Source of the DNA: CAYLNL01 sp964385175
GTDB taxonomy: Bacteria > Bacteroidota > Bacteroidia > Flavobacteriales > Flavobacteriaceae
Direction of reading: 5' to 3'
NCBI GenBank assembly: GCA_964385175.1
Contig: CAYLNL010000012.1
Span: forward strand, 18,729-82,728
Length of the DNA: 64,000 bases
The notes beneath the pieces are model-generated. The model saw only the letters and a program-made list of their open reading frames with translations, did not search any database and had not been told where the DNA came from. The translations under genes and the position numbers were made by a program. Positions 16,872 through 25,087 of the stretch are shown piece after piece. Numbering within the stretch: the first letter of the stretch is position 1; each line of letters starts with the position of its first letter.

Positions 16872-17822
16872 TTAGATATTGTTTATTTCTTGTTGTATCT
16901 GGTAGCGTTTGTCTTCTTTTTTAGAGCGGAGAATTAATTCTCCTATAAAACCAGCTAAAAAGAATTGAGTTCCCATGACCATTGTTATAAGGGCGAAGTA
17001 AAAATGAGGCCGCTCGGTGAGCAGTCGCCCGGATGGGTGTATAGCCAGCTTGTCTATCCCCAGGTAGAGAGCGAAACAAAACCCTATAAAAAACATCAAA
17101 ATACCCAAGGCGCCAAAAAGATGCATGGGCCTTTTTCCGAATTTATTGAGAAACCAGAGGCTCAACAAATCTAAAAAACCATTGAGAAAACGCTCCATTC
17201 CAAATTTGGTTTTTCCATATTTACGCGCCTGGTGGCGTACTATTTTTTCACCTATTTTGGTAAACCCTGCCTGTTTAACAAGTACAGGAATATAACGGTG
17301 CATTTCGCCATACACATCTATATTCTTTATCACCTCTTTTTTGTAGGCTTTAAGCCCACAATTAAAATCGTGCAAACGCAACCCGGAGGTTTTTCGGGCT
17401 GCCCAGTTAAAGAGTTTAGAAGGCAGGTTTTTGGTGATGGCAGCGTCATAACGTTTTTTCTTCCACCCAGAAATTAAATGATAGTTTTCCTTTACAACCC
17501 GTTCATACAATTCCGGTATCTCTTCCGGGTTGTCCTGTAAATCGGCATCCATGGTAATGACTACATCGCCGCGCGCGGCTTCAAAACCAGCATGGAGGGC
17601 TTGTGATTTTCCATAGTTTTTTAAAAACCGGATGCCTTTTACACAGTTATTTTCCCGATATAAATGCTCTATTACTGCCCAAGAACCATCAGTGCTTCCA
17701 TCATCAATAAAAAGAATTTCATAGAAAAACCCATGGGCATTCATTACCTGCACAATCCAATCGTGTAATTCCCGTAGCGATTCTTCTTCGTTCAGGAGGG
17801 GTATAACTATGGATAGATTCAT
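16872..17822 (-). CDS. Membrane-anchored family 2 glycosyltransferase, polyprenyl-phosphate type
   Basis: The 316-aa protein resembles GtrB/DPM1-type enzymes that transfer a sugar to undecaprenyl phosphate. The GT-A domain shows LSIVIPLLNEEESLREL, FIDDGSTDGSW, GKSQALHAGFEAARGDVVITMDADLQDNPEEI and HDFNCGLKAYKKEV. Two C-terminal membrane spans (about 232-256 and 272-300) anchor it. It is 36 bp downstream of the DUF4199 gene in the same direction; this pairing is one I associate with flavobacteria, from memory. Confidence 0.9.
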   Translation of the reverse strand: MNLSIVIPLLNEEESLRELHDWIVQVMNAHGFFYEILFIDDGSTDGSWAVIEHLYRENNCVKGIRFLKNYGKSQALHAGFEAARGDVVITMDADLQDNPEEIPELYERVVKENYHLISGWKKKRYDAAITKNLPSKLFNWAARKTSGLRLHDFNCGLKAYKKEVIKNIDVYGEMHRYIPVLVKQAGFTKIGEKIVRHQARKYGKTKFGMERFLNGFLDLLSLWFLNKFGKRPMHLFGALGILMFFIGFCFALYLGIDKLAIHPSGRLLTERPHFYFALITMVMGTQFFLAGFIGELILRSKKEDKRYQIQQEINNI

Positions 17823-17858
17823 TGGAAAAAGACGTGAAATCTCTCCAAAGGTATAAAA

Positions 17859-18377
17859 TTAATAGGCCTTGGGAGATTTTTTCATGATAAGCCCGGCTAT
17901 CAGGGATATGATGAGGCCTATTAGAATAGTAATTATCAATCCTATAGGGTATCCCATCCAAAAGAACTTTTTCCCCATGTCTATTTGTTGCCGGAATTGC
18001 TCAGCATTGATTTTTCCTGCTTCAAGTGCTTTGTTTGCCTGGAACTCCAATGTTTTTTGTACAAACTCCGGGTCTATAAAACTAGCCAATATATATTGGT
18101 AAAGTATAGCTATAATGCCACTGACAAGAGAAATACCTACTCCTACTTTTAGGGCTTGCCCCAGGGATAAGATACCCGAGTTGGCTTTTTTGTATTGAAA
18201 AATGCCTATACTTATAAATGCCACCATAATAAGTAGCCCTATTATTCCCAACACCCAGTTTCGTTGGTAGTGCATATTCATAGAATAAAGCATGAGTTGG
18301 AATACTAAACCTATGCCTGCTAAAAGAAGCCCGTATCTGAGGGCGAATGTACCGGTTTTGGGAGATTGCTGTTCCAT
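17859..18377 (-). CDS. DUF4199 membrane protein
   Basis: The 172-aa protein has four predicted membrane segments: about residues 13-32, 39-60, 74-97 and 140-165. This layout and the LSLGQALKVGVGISLVSGIIAILYQ-like central block fit DUF4199, a Bacteroidota family of unknown function. A charged region (about 100-135) sits between spans three and four. It is probably cotranscribed with the downstream polyprenyl-type glycosyltransferase. Its promoter would lie in the 85 bp shared with the divergent rpmE2 promoter. Confidence 0.85.
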   Translation of the reverse strand: MEQQSPKTGTFALRYGLLLAGIGLVFQLMLYSMNMHYQRNWVLGIIGLLIMVAFISIGIFQYKKANSGILSLGQALKVGVGISLVSGIIAILYQYILASFIDPEFVQKTLEFQANKALEAGKINAEQFRQQIDMGKKFFWMGYPIGLIITILIGLIISLIAGLIMKKSPKAY

Positions 18378-18460
18378 ATTTTTTGTTTTTGATTGTTGTT
18401 AAACAGGTAGTAAAAATAGAAATTTTGTTACACATAGAATAATAAAAGTTTTTTAGGTTA

Positions 18461-18490
18461 TTGTGATGAGCGAATATTTTTTTAACTTTG
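18461..18490 (+). promoter_or_regulatory. rpmE2 promoter
   Basis: TTG at 18461-18463, 19 bp, TAACTTTG at 18483-18490: a full match to the Bacteroidota consensus. Transcription should start near 18496, so the methionines at 18463-18466 cannot be the L31 start. Confidence 0.7.
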
Positions 18491-18528
18491 TCGCCCTCAA
18501 GAAAAGGAAATGTAAAGTTTTTGTAGCA

Positions 18529-18780
18529 ATGAAAAAAAACATCCATCCGCAAAATTACAGATTGGTTGCGTTTAAAGACGTTTCTAATGATGATGTGTTT
18601 CTTACCAAATCTACGGTAGAAACGAAGGAAACTATTTCGGTTGATGGGGTTGACTACCCGTTAGTGAAATTAGAAATTTCCAGAACGTCTCATCCCTATT
18701 ATACCGGTAAAGCAAAATTGGTAGATACGGCAGGTAGAATAGATAAGTTTAAAAATAAATACGCCAAATTTAATAAATAG
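18529..18780 (+). CDS. rpmE2: 50S ribosomal protein L31, type B
   Basis: The 83-aa protein starts MKKNIHPQNYRLVAFKDVSN and ends SRTSHPYYTGKAKLVDTAGRIDKFKNKYAK, the pattern of type B L31. It lacks the zinc-binding cysteines of type A, as expected. I chose the ATG at 18529 because the promoter lies directly upstream and the family begins here; the open frame continues upstream to 18463. Its terminator lies inside the 3' end of the convergent methyltransferase gene. Confidence 0.95.
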   Translation: MKKNIHPQNYRLVAFKDVSNDDVFLTKSTVETKETISVDGVDYPLVKLEISRTSHPYYTGKAKLVDTAGRIDKFKNKYAKFNK

Positions 18781-18910
18781 TCTTCCTCTGTTTCCGTGAG
18801 TGGAGATGTCCTGAAAGCATTTGTTTTAAAGATTTATAATTTATCAGGGCTCCTTAAAATAATCTGTTAGTTGTTGTTCGCTGGCGCCGACTCATTGTTT
18901 GCGAGTTTTT

Positions 18911-19618
18911 TCATTCCCTGTAAATAATAAAGATACAGGGTTTTTTATGCAATGATATGGTTGTCTTTTTCCAATCTTTTAATAATTGGGTTCGTATAAA
19001 TTCTGTTGGCAATGTAATATCACAGGCTATGCAGAGAAGGGTATCGGGTTGAAGTGCTTCTTTACTATCGCTAAAAATTCGGTCATTTCTATAGGGAGTT
19101 TCTATAAAAATTTGCGACTGATGGAGTTCTTGAGATCGTTTTTCTAATATTCGTAACATACGTTTTCGTTCTTTAGCATCTATCGGTAAATATCCGTTGA
19201 AGGCAAAAGATTGTCCGTTTATCCCACTCGCCATAAGCGCTAACAATATGGAAGAGGGTCCTACTAAGGGAATAACCTGCACGTTTTTTTGGTGCGCCAG
19301 TTTCACCAGGGCGGCGCCAGGGTCGGCTATCGCAGGGCAGCCCGCCTCAGCCATAAGAGCTGTATGAAACCCTTCTATGCAAGAGACTAACAAGCTATCT
19401 ATCTCTTCGGGAGGGGTATGCTCATTTAGTATTTTTATATGGAGTGCTTGTTGATTTTTTTGCGGGCAGATACTTTTTATAAATTTCCTGGCGGTCTTTT
19501 CCTCTTCTACCACATAATAATCTATATCATCTATCAATTGTTTTACCATGAATGGCAAGACATGCAACGGTGGCGTATTGCCTATGGGAGTGGGTAGTAA
19601 ATAAAGATTTCCTTGCAA
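18911..19618 (-). CDS. RsmI-like SAM-dependent methyltransferase
   Basis: The 235-aa protein belongs to the tetrapyrrole-methylase fold. GNLYLLPTPIGNTPP is the N-terminal signature shared with RsmI, which 2'-O-methylates C1402 of 16S rRNA; LMAEAGCPAIADPGAALVKLAHQ and VIPLVGPSSILLALMASGINGQSFAFNGYLP are also family motifs. It is shorter than E. coli RsmI (286 aa), and this short form is common in Bacteroidota, so the exact substrate is uncertain. The gene lies 35 bp downstream of dnaA in the same direction. Its last codons double as the rpmE2 terminator. Confidence 0.85.
   Translation of the reverse strand: MQGNLYLLPTPIGNTPPLHVLPFMVKQLIDDIDYYVVEEEKTARKFIKSICPQKNQQALHIKILNEHTPPEEIDSLLVSCIEGFHTALMAEAGCPAIADPGAALVKLAHQKNVQVIPLVGPSSILLALMASGINGQSFAFNGYLPIDAKERKRMLRILEKRSQELHQSQIFIETPYRNDRIFSDSKEALQPDTLLCIACDITLPTEFIRTQLLKDWKKTTISLHKKPCIFIIYRE
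18916..18946 (+). terminator. rpmE2 terminator, embedded in the 3' coding end of the RsmI-like gene
   Basis: CCCTGTA (18916-18922) pairs with TACAGGG (18934-18940), 11-nt loop, then T6 (18941-18946) on the plus strand. It overlaps the last codons of the convergent minus-strand gene. Confidence 0.65.
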
Positions 19619-19653
19619 AATATATATTCAATAATTATCTTCAAGACAGGCAC

Positions 19654-21084
19654 TTAATTTTCTGCAAAGCGTTTTTCCAGGTCTTGCACATAGCCGCGAA
19701 ACTGCTTATCGGTTTCTGTTAAATTATCTACTGTTTTACAGGAGTGTAAAACAGTGGCGTGGTCCCTGTTTCCTGTTTGGTGCCCAATGCTGGAAAGAGA
19801 AGCTTTAGTGAGCTTTTTAGCGAAGAACATGGCTAACTGTCTTGCCTGCACCACATAGCGTTTGCGGGTTTTAGATTTTAAGGTGGCTACATCCATTTGG
19901 AAATAATCTGAAACCACTTTTTGAATGTAATCGATGGAAACTTCTCGTTTATTGTTCTTTACAAATTTATCTACAATTTCCCTGGCAAGGTCTAATGTTA
20001 TTTCTTTTTTATTAAAAGAAGACTGGGCGATTAGTGAAATAACCACACCCTCTAATTCTCGTATGTTGGTTTTCACCTGCTTAGCAACATATTCTATAAT
20101 TTCTTCTGGTATTTCCACCCCATCCCGGTATAACCTGTTTTTTAAAATAGCAATACGGGTATCATAATCAGGCGTCTGTAATTCTGCCGATAATCCCCAT
20201 TTAAAACGGGAGAGAAGGCGGTGTTCAATATCCTGCATATCTACCGGCGCCTTGTCAGAGGTGAGGATAACTTGTTTGCCGTTTTGATGGAGGTGATTAA
20301 AAATATGAAAAAATACATCTTGAGTGCCTGCTTTTCCACAAAAGAACTGCACATCATCCACAATAAGAATATCTATCAGTTGATAAAAGTGAATAAAGTC
20401 ATTCCGCGTATTTTTCTTTACCGAGTCAATATACTGCTGGGTAAATTTCTCTGCAGATATGTATAAAACAGTTTTTTCAGGATATTTTTCTTTTATATCT
20501 ACCCCTACGGCATGTGCAAGGTGAGTTTTGCCTAAGCCCACCCCGCCATATATGAGAAGCGGATTAAAAGAGGTTCCGCCTGGTTTGTTCGCTACCGCTA
20601 TACTGGCAGAACGGGCTAACCTGTTGGAGGGGCCTTCTATAAAATTCTCAAAATTATAATTAGCGTTAAGTTGCGATTCTATTTTTACATTTCGGATGCC
20701 GGGGATTATGAAAGGATTTTTTAGTTCGGGCGCTTTATGAACCACCGGAATGTCTAACTCCTGGGTAGCTACATACGTTCTTTGGGTGCTAGGTATTTTT
20801 TCAGTGAAAGGCTCTGTATTTCCGTAACCATTTTCCATTTTTATAACATATATCAATTTAGCGTGTTCTCCTAACTCTCGGGTTAAGGCTACTTTAAGCA
20901 ACTGTACATAGTGTTCTTCTAACCACTCATAAAAAAATTTACTTGGAACTTGGATACTCAAGGCATTTTTATTGACTTTTACTGATTTTATAGGCTCAAA
21001 CCAGGTTTTAAAAGCTTGTGGATGGATGTTGTCTTTTATAAAAGTCAAGCAATTTTCCCATACAGATTGTGCGGTTACTTCCAT
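19654..21084 (-). CDS. dnaA: Chromosomal replication initiator DnaA
   Basis: The 476-aa protein opens origin DNA. Domain I is at about 1-85 (VWENCLTFIKDNIHPQAFKTWFEPI), a short linker follows, the AAA+ domain has Walker A GGVGLGKTHLAHAV near 183 and Walker B ILIVDDVQFFCGK, and the C-terminal domain IV carries the DnaA-box signature GNRDHATVLHSCKTV. Length is normal. The upstream spacer (21085-21266) holds no run of TTATCCACA boxes, so the origin is not evidently here. In flavobacteria a low-molecular-weight phosphatase gene often follows dnaA (recollection); here the methyltransferase follows directly. Confidence 0.97.
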   Translation of the reverse strand: MEVTAQSVWENCLTFIKDNIHPQAFKTWFEPIKSVKVNKNALSIQVPSKFFYEWLEEHYVQLLKVALTRELGEHAKLIYVIKMENGYGNTEPFTEKIPSTQRTYVATQELDIPVVHKAPELKNPFIIPGIRNVKIESQLNANYNFENFIEGPSNRLARSASIAVANKPGGTSFNPLLIYGGVGLGKTHLAHAVGVDIKEKYPEKTVLYISAEKFTQQYIDSVKKNTRNDFIHFYQLIDILIVDDVQFFCGKAGTQDVFFHIFNHLHQNGKQVILTSDKAPVDMQDIEHRLLSRFKWGLSAELQTPDYDTRIAILKNRLYRDGVEIPEEIIEYVAKQVKTNIRELEGVVISLIAQSSFNKKEITLDLAREIVDKFVKNNKREVSIDYIQKVVSDYFQMDVATLKSKTRKRYVVQARQLAMFFAKKLTKASLSSIGHQTGNRDHATVLHSCKTVDNLTETDKQFRGYVQDLEKRFAEN

Positions 21085-21266
21085 GTAAAAAAAAATTATA
21101 ATTCCCTGAACAGAAATATAGTTAGCTGCTATGAGAGAAGCTACTGAACAAGGTGGCGTTAGGTGCTACAAATATGTGAACAAAAAACAGAAAAAAAAAA
21201 AAAGGAAAAGGGCTTGTATTTTTATTTTTTTTTTCCCGATGTTGTTTGCCCTAATTCATTTATATT
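21085..21266. other. dnaA-thioesterase divergent spacer with A13 and T10 tracts
   Basis: The 182-bp spacer carries an A13 run (21191-21203) and a T10 run (about 21221-21230 after TTTA), with no clear TAnnTTTG promoter or DnaA boxes. The homopolymers could influence both divergent promoters. Confidence 0.6.
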
Positions 21267-21701
21267 ATGTCTATTAATCAGTATATCAATGCTATAAGTA
21301 GTGAAACGAAGATTCGGGTTCGATATGGAGAAACTGACCAGATGGGGGTTGTATATCATGGAAATTTTGCTTCATTCTTAGAGGTAGGAAGGGTAGAATG
21401 GCTTCGGGAACTGGGCATCTCCTATAAGGAGGTAGAGGAAAAGGGAATAATAATGCCGGTAGTTTCTTTAACCATATACTTTAAAAAGCCCGCTTTTTAT
21501 GATGATGTGCTAACCATACGAACTACTATCCATAAAAAACCCTTTGTGAAACTGGAGTTTGATTATGAAATTTATAACTCCTCTCATACTCTTATTGTTA
21601 CAGCTCACACAGTTCTTACCTTCTTAGATAAAGATACGCGAAAACCTATACCTTGCCCTGAGTTTCTTCTTCAAAAATTAAGTGATAAGGGGCTTCGTTA
21701 A
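21267..21701 (+). CDS. Acyl-CoA thioesterase, hotdog fold (YbgC/4-hydroxybenzoyl-CoA type)
   Basis: The 144-aa protein has the hotdog motif VRYGETDQMGVVYHGNFASFLEVGRVEWLRELG, with the catalytic Asp in ETDQMG and conserved YHGN. SLTIYFKKPAFYDDVLTIRT is the central helix-strand region. It would hydrolyse an acyl-CoA thioester; chain preference is not readable. The gene is divergent from dnaA, an arrangement I recall in flavobacteria. The convergent HAD gene ends 48 bp after it. Confidence 0.88.
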   Translation: MSINQYINAISSETKIRVRYGETDQMGVVYHGNFASFLEVGRVEWLRELGISYKEVEEKGIIMPVVSLTIYFKKPAFYDDVLTIRTTIHKKPFVKLEFDYEIYNSSHTLIVTAHTVLTFLDKDTRKPIPCPEFLLQKLSDKGLR

Positions 21702-21749
21702 AACTATATCTATTTAGGTAGAAATACGTTGGAAAGAGAATTAATTATA

Positions 21750-22373
21750 TTAATAACGAATACTTTTTAACAGGGAATTCCTAAATAAATCTGTAATATC
21801 ATCTCGTTCAGGAGTAAAAAAACAAACTTCTATACTCAGCTCATTGGCCATTAACAGATTTTCATAAGTATCGTCTATAAAAAGTGTTTCGCGCGGGTTT
21901 AAATCATTTTCTTCCAATATATATTTAAATACATCGAAGCTGGGTTTTCGCAACCCTATTTCGTGGGATAAATAGAACTTTTCAAAAGCGTTTTTAAAAC
22001 GCTCATACCGCTCTATCCCCATATTTTCTTTAACTTTTTTAATATGCAACTCATTGGTATTGCTCAATAAAAATAAGCGGTATCGTTTTTGAGAGGCAAG
22101 ATCTTCTATAAATTGCAATCTATACTCAGGAAGAGTAAGGATAATAGCATTCCATGCGTAAATTATTTTTTGCCGCGGAATTTCAGGAAAAGCATCCTCG
22201 TAGCATGTAAGCCATTCTTCAGTAGTCATAAGCCCTTTCTCGTAATCCTGGTTTATGGCGTTAAACTCTCCGTAAAAAGCATTTATACCATATATAGCGA
22301 AGAGCTCAATAGTAGCTTTTTTTCGAAGATTTAGAAATACTCCCCCAAAATCAAAAATAATATTCTTAATCAT
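21750..22373 (-). CDS. HAD-family hydrolase (subfamily IA)
   Basis: The 207-aa protein has all HAD motifs: IIFDFGGVFLNL with nucleophile Asp (the D-F-G-G form of motif I), FLLSNTNELH (motif II), GLRKPSFDVF (motif III lysine) and TLFIDDTYENLLMA (motif IV). The helical cap between residues 17 and 80 is of the IA type, as in YihX. It probably dephosphorylates a small sugar phosphate or nucleotide. Its 5' end overlaps the 3' end of ribD by 8 bp, so the two are cotranscribed. Confidence 0.88.
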   Translation of the reverse strand: MIKNIIFDFGGVFLNLRKKATIELFAIYGINAFYGEFNAINQDYEKGLMTTEEWLTCYEDAFPEIPRQKIIYAWNAIILTLPEYRLQFIEDLASQKRYRLFLLSNTNELHIKKVKENMGIERYERFKNAFEKFYLSHEIGLRKPSFDVFKYILEENDLNPRETLFIDDTYENLLMANELSIEVCFFTPERDDITDLFRNSLLKSIRY

Positions 22374-23436
22374 ACCTTTGGTATATTCTTAAAACGGTGT
22401 CATATATTTTTCTCTCAACCGCAGGTTTAGCCATTACTACAGGAGCCTTATCTCCTTCCATAAGAAAACTACTCCCGGTAAATACCCGCGCCTCATCCCA
22501 TAAACCCTCTTCTATAAAGGTGCGCAATGTTTGGGAACCCCCTTCTACTATAAGGCTCTGCAACCCCCTTTTATACAAGACCTGAACAATTTGATGCGCT
22601 ACATCCTTAGTAAAATCAATAAACTCATATCTGCTCTCACTTCCATTATTTATAGAAGCCCCTTTAGCTAAAATAAAAATAGTAGGAGCATTACCATCCT
22701 GTATTGCATAATCTTTAGGAAAAACACCTTGTCGGCTCACCACCACCCGCACCGGGTTGGCGCCCACCCAATCTCTTGCCGTGAGACTGGGATTATCATA
22801 CCAAACTGTTTTGCCTCCCACTAAAACCGCCTGCTCCTCGGTACGCCACTTATGCACCAACTGCCTGCAATACACATTAGACAGCCATTCTGGCTTTGCC
22901 GGCGCTGCACCGCTGGCTACCCTGTTTTTATGAGTGGCAGATACCATGTACCTATCTTGGCTTTCCGCCCATTTTAAAATTACAAAAGGTCTTTTTTTTA
23001 AATGATAGGTAAAAAATCGGCGGTTCAATTCTTTACAGCTATCTTCTAACACCCCGGCAATAACCTCGCAGCCTCCCTCTATAAGTTTCGCTATTCCTTT
23101 CCCGGCCACCGCAGGGTGGGGGTCTATGGTTCCTACAACCACTTTTTTTATTCCTGTGCGTAAGATAAAATCGGCGCAGGGGGGTGTTTTTCCATAGTGG
23201 CTGCAAGGTTCTAAAGAAACATATAAAGTGGCTTTTTCAAGAAATTTACGCGCTTCAACCCCATTAATGGCTAAAACTTCAGCATGGGCTTCTCCTTGTT
23301 TCTTATGCCACCCTTCGCCCAGGATACAATCTTCATAAACTACCACGCTACCTACTAATGGATTGGGATACGTACTTCCCAACCCATTTTTAGCAAGTTC
23401 AATACATCGGGATATATATTTTTCATGTATCTTCAC
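22366..23436 (-). CDS. ribD: Bifunctional pyrimidine deaminase/reductase of riboflavin synthesis
   Basis: The 356-aa enzyme does the second and third steps of riboflavin synthesis. The N-terminal deaminase has the zinc motifs HAEVLAI and PCSHYGKTPPC, with GLGSTYPNPLVGSVVV before them. The C-terminal reductase domain has LKWAESQDRYMV, DNPSLTAR and SLIVEGGSQTLRTFIEEGLWDE. Length matches the family. It overlaps the HAD gene downstream by 8 bp; some HAD proteins supply the missing riboflavin-pathway phosphatase, a possible though unproven link. It is divergent from the GNAT gene at 23466. Confidence 0.95.
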   Translation of the reverse strand: MKIHEKYISRCIELAKNGLGSTYPNPLVGSVVVYEDCILGEGWHKKQGEAHAEVLAINGVEARKFLEKATLYVSLEPCSHYGKTPPCADFILRTGIKKVVVGTIDPHPAVAGKGIAKLIEGGCEVIAGVLEDSCKELNRRFFTYHLKKRPFVILKWAESQDRYMVSATHKNRVASGAAPAKPEWLSNVYCRQLVHKWRTEEQAVLVGGKTVWYDNPSLTARDWVGANPVRVVVSRQGVFPKDYAIQDGNAPTIFILAKGASINNGSESRYEFIDFTKDVAHQIVQVLYKRGLQSLIVEGGSQTLRTFIEEGLWDEARVFTGSSFLMEGDKAPVVMAKPAVERKIYDTVLRIYQRYD

Positions 23437-23465
23437 CCTGCAAAATTAGCACATTATCAATTGTT

Positions 23466-23951
23466 ATGGATACACCTATTATCAGACCCATCCAACCACA
23501 AGACAACTCCCAGGTAGCCATAGTCATCCGCAGCATCCTGGAAGATTTCGGCGTTCCTAAAATAGGAACTGCTTATGCCGACGTTTCGTTAGATTGTATG
23601 TATGAAACCTATTCTGTTCCCAAAGCTGCTTATTTTGTAATTGATACCGGGAGAGAAATTATAGGCGGCGCTGGGGTAGCTCCCCTCGCCAATTATCAGG
23701 GGCCTATTTGCGAATTACAAAAAATGTATTTCCTGCCGCAAGCCAGGGGCAAAGGTTTAGGTACTCGTATGATGGAACTTTGTTTAACCAAAGCCCGCGA
23801 ATATGGTTACCGGGAGTGCTATTTAGAAACTATGACGTATATGAAAGATGCGAGAAAACTCTATGAAAAAACGGGCTTTCGGTATTTAGAAGCTCCCATG
23901 GGAAATACCGGGCACTACTCTTGCCCTGTTTGGATGCTAAAGCAGTTGTAA
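23466..23951 (+). CDS. GNAT-family N-acetyltransferase
   Basis: The 161-aa protein shows the GNAT fold: IRPIQPQDNSQVAIVIR start, ELQKMYFLPQARGKGLGTRMMEL with the acetyl-CoA loop Q-A-R-G-K-G-L-G (near residues 96-104), and ARKLYEKTGFRYLE in motif B. Substrate is unknown. The stop codon abuts the prmC ATG with no gap, so both are one transcript; I recall this gene beside prmC in other Bacteroidota. Confidence 0.88.
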   Translation: MDTPIIRPIQPQDNSQVAIVIRSILEDFGVPKIGTAYADVSLDCMYETYSVPKAAYFVIDTGREIIGGAGVAPLANYQGPICELQKMYFLPQARGKGLGTRMMELCLTKAREYGYRECYLETMTYMKDARKLYEKTGFRYLEAPMGNTGHYSCPVWMLKQL

Positions 23952-24842
23952 ATGACCTATAGTGAGCTAAAAACCCTCTTTCACGACCGACTATCCCCAC
24001 TTTTTGGCGGTGAAGAAATAGATGCTTTCCTTTATAGGTTGTTGCAAACATATACAGATTATAATAGGCTTTACCTGGCATTGCACCCACATACTTCTTT
24101 TTCCCATGCGCAAGTTTGCCGTTTTCAAGAGGCTTTGCAGGAATTAGAAAAAGAGAAACCCATCCAGTATATTTTGGGAAAAACATATTTCTATGGATTA
24201 GAGCTTGTTGTTAACCAACAGGTACTCATTCCACGGCCAGAAACAGAGGAGTTGGTGGAATGGGTAATAACCGATATAAAGCACCAACTCTCCAATGGAG
24301 CAGTAACATCTTCCACTAAAAGAGCACATGAACAAATTCACCTTTTAGATATAGGAACCGGGAGCGGCTGTATAGCCGTAGCGCTGGCCACAAACCTGCC
24401 GAATGCCCATGTAACGGCTATAGATAACAGCCCCGGTGCGCTGGCGCTTGCCCGCGAAAATGCCGAAAGACATCATGCGTCTGTTACCTTTATAAAAGAG
24501 GATATAATGAATTTGGAAGCCTTAGCGGGGGAGTTTGAGGTGATTGTTTCTAACCCGCCTTATGTGCGCTTATCTGAAAAGAGGGATATGAAAAATAATG
24601 TGATAAACTACGAACCTCATGCGGCCTTGTTTGTGCCAGATGAAAATCCATTACTATTCTATGAAAAAATAGCAGCATGGGCTAAAAAGAGGTTGCGAAA
24701 AAACGGAATGCTTTACTTTGAGTGTAACCAACACCTGGGAAATCAACTGCAGCGGCTCCTGGAGAAAGAGGGCTATATAGGCGTAACGCTTCGTAAAGAC
24801 CTGGCAGGAAATAACAGGATGGTGTGCGCCATACAACCATAA
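23952..24842 (+). CDS. prmC: Release factor glutamine methyltransferase
   Basis: The 296-aa enzyme methylates the glutamine of the GGQ motif in peptide-release factors 1 and 2. The N-terminal helical domain is followed by LIPRPETEELVEWV, the SAM loop LLDIGTGSGCIAVALA and catalytic VSNPPYV (NPPY near residue 201), with YEPHAALF after it. Length is normal. The next 245 bp have no gene, and restriction-modification locus 2 follows. Confidence 0.95.
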   Translation: MTYSELKTLFHDRLSPLFGGEEIDAFLYRLLQTYTDYNRLYLALHPHTSFSHAQVCRFQEALQELEKEKPIQYILGKTYFYGLELVVNQQVLIPRPETEELVEWVITDIKHQLSNGAVTSSTKRAHEQIHLLDIGTGSGCIAVALATNLPNAHVTAIDNSPGALALARENAERHHASVTFIKEDIMNLEALAGEFEVIVSNPPYVRLSEKRDMKNNVINYEPHAALFVPDENPLLFYEKIAAWAKKRLRKNGMLYFECNQHLGNQLQRLLEKEGYIGVTLRKDLAGNNRMVCAIQP

Positions 24843-25074
24843 AATGGATAGGGACGTTTTGAAATTGAATTTCTTCAAATGAAAACCTTGTATAAAACAA
24901 AACGGGCATTCTAAAACCTCCTGCGTTGGCACCTGCGCGCATAGGCAGGTGGGTATATGCGTATAAAAGAACATTGCGGCGAAATCCTTGCGGGCTATGC
25001 TAAGAAGACGTCTAACACAACAAAGTAATTGGTAAGTTTTGACATTTTACAACCAATTATAGACTTCAAAATAT

Positions 25075-25082
25075 TAACTTTG
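25075..25082 (+). promoter_or_regulatory. Candidate -7 promoter element for restriction-modification locus 2
   Basis: TAACTTTG, 5 bp before the ATG of the methyltransferase. The same octamer precedes locus 1. With so short a spacing the transcript would be leaderless or nearly so. No TTG at the right distance upstream. Confidence 0.35.
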
Positions 25083-25087
25083 GCATT

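Noticed and set aside
18463..18528. Upstream methionines of the rpmE2 frame as start
   Set aside because: The promoter TTG-N19-TAACTTTG lies over them, and the L31 family begins at 18529.
24930..24951. CACCTGC/GCAGGTG hairpin upstream of restriction-modification locus 2
   Set aside because: Seven-bp arms with no T run and no gene needing termination beyond prmC, 90 bp away; not enough to call an element or terminator.
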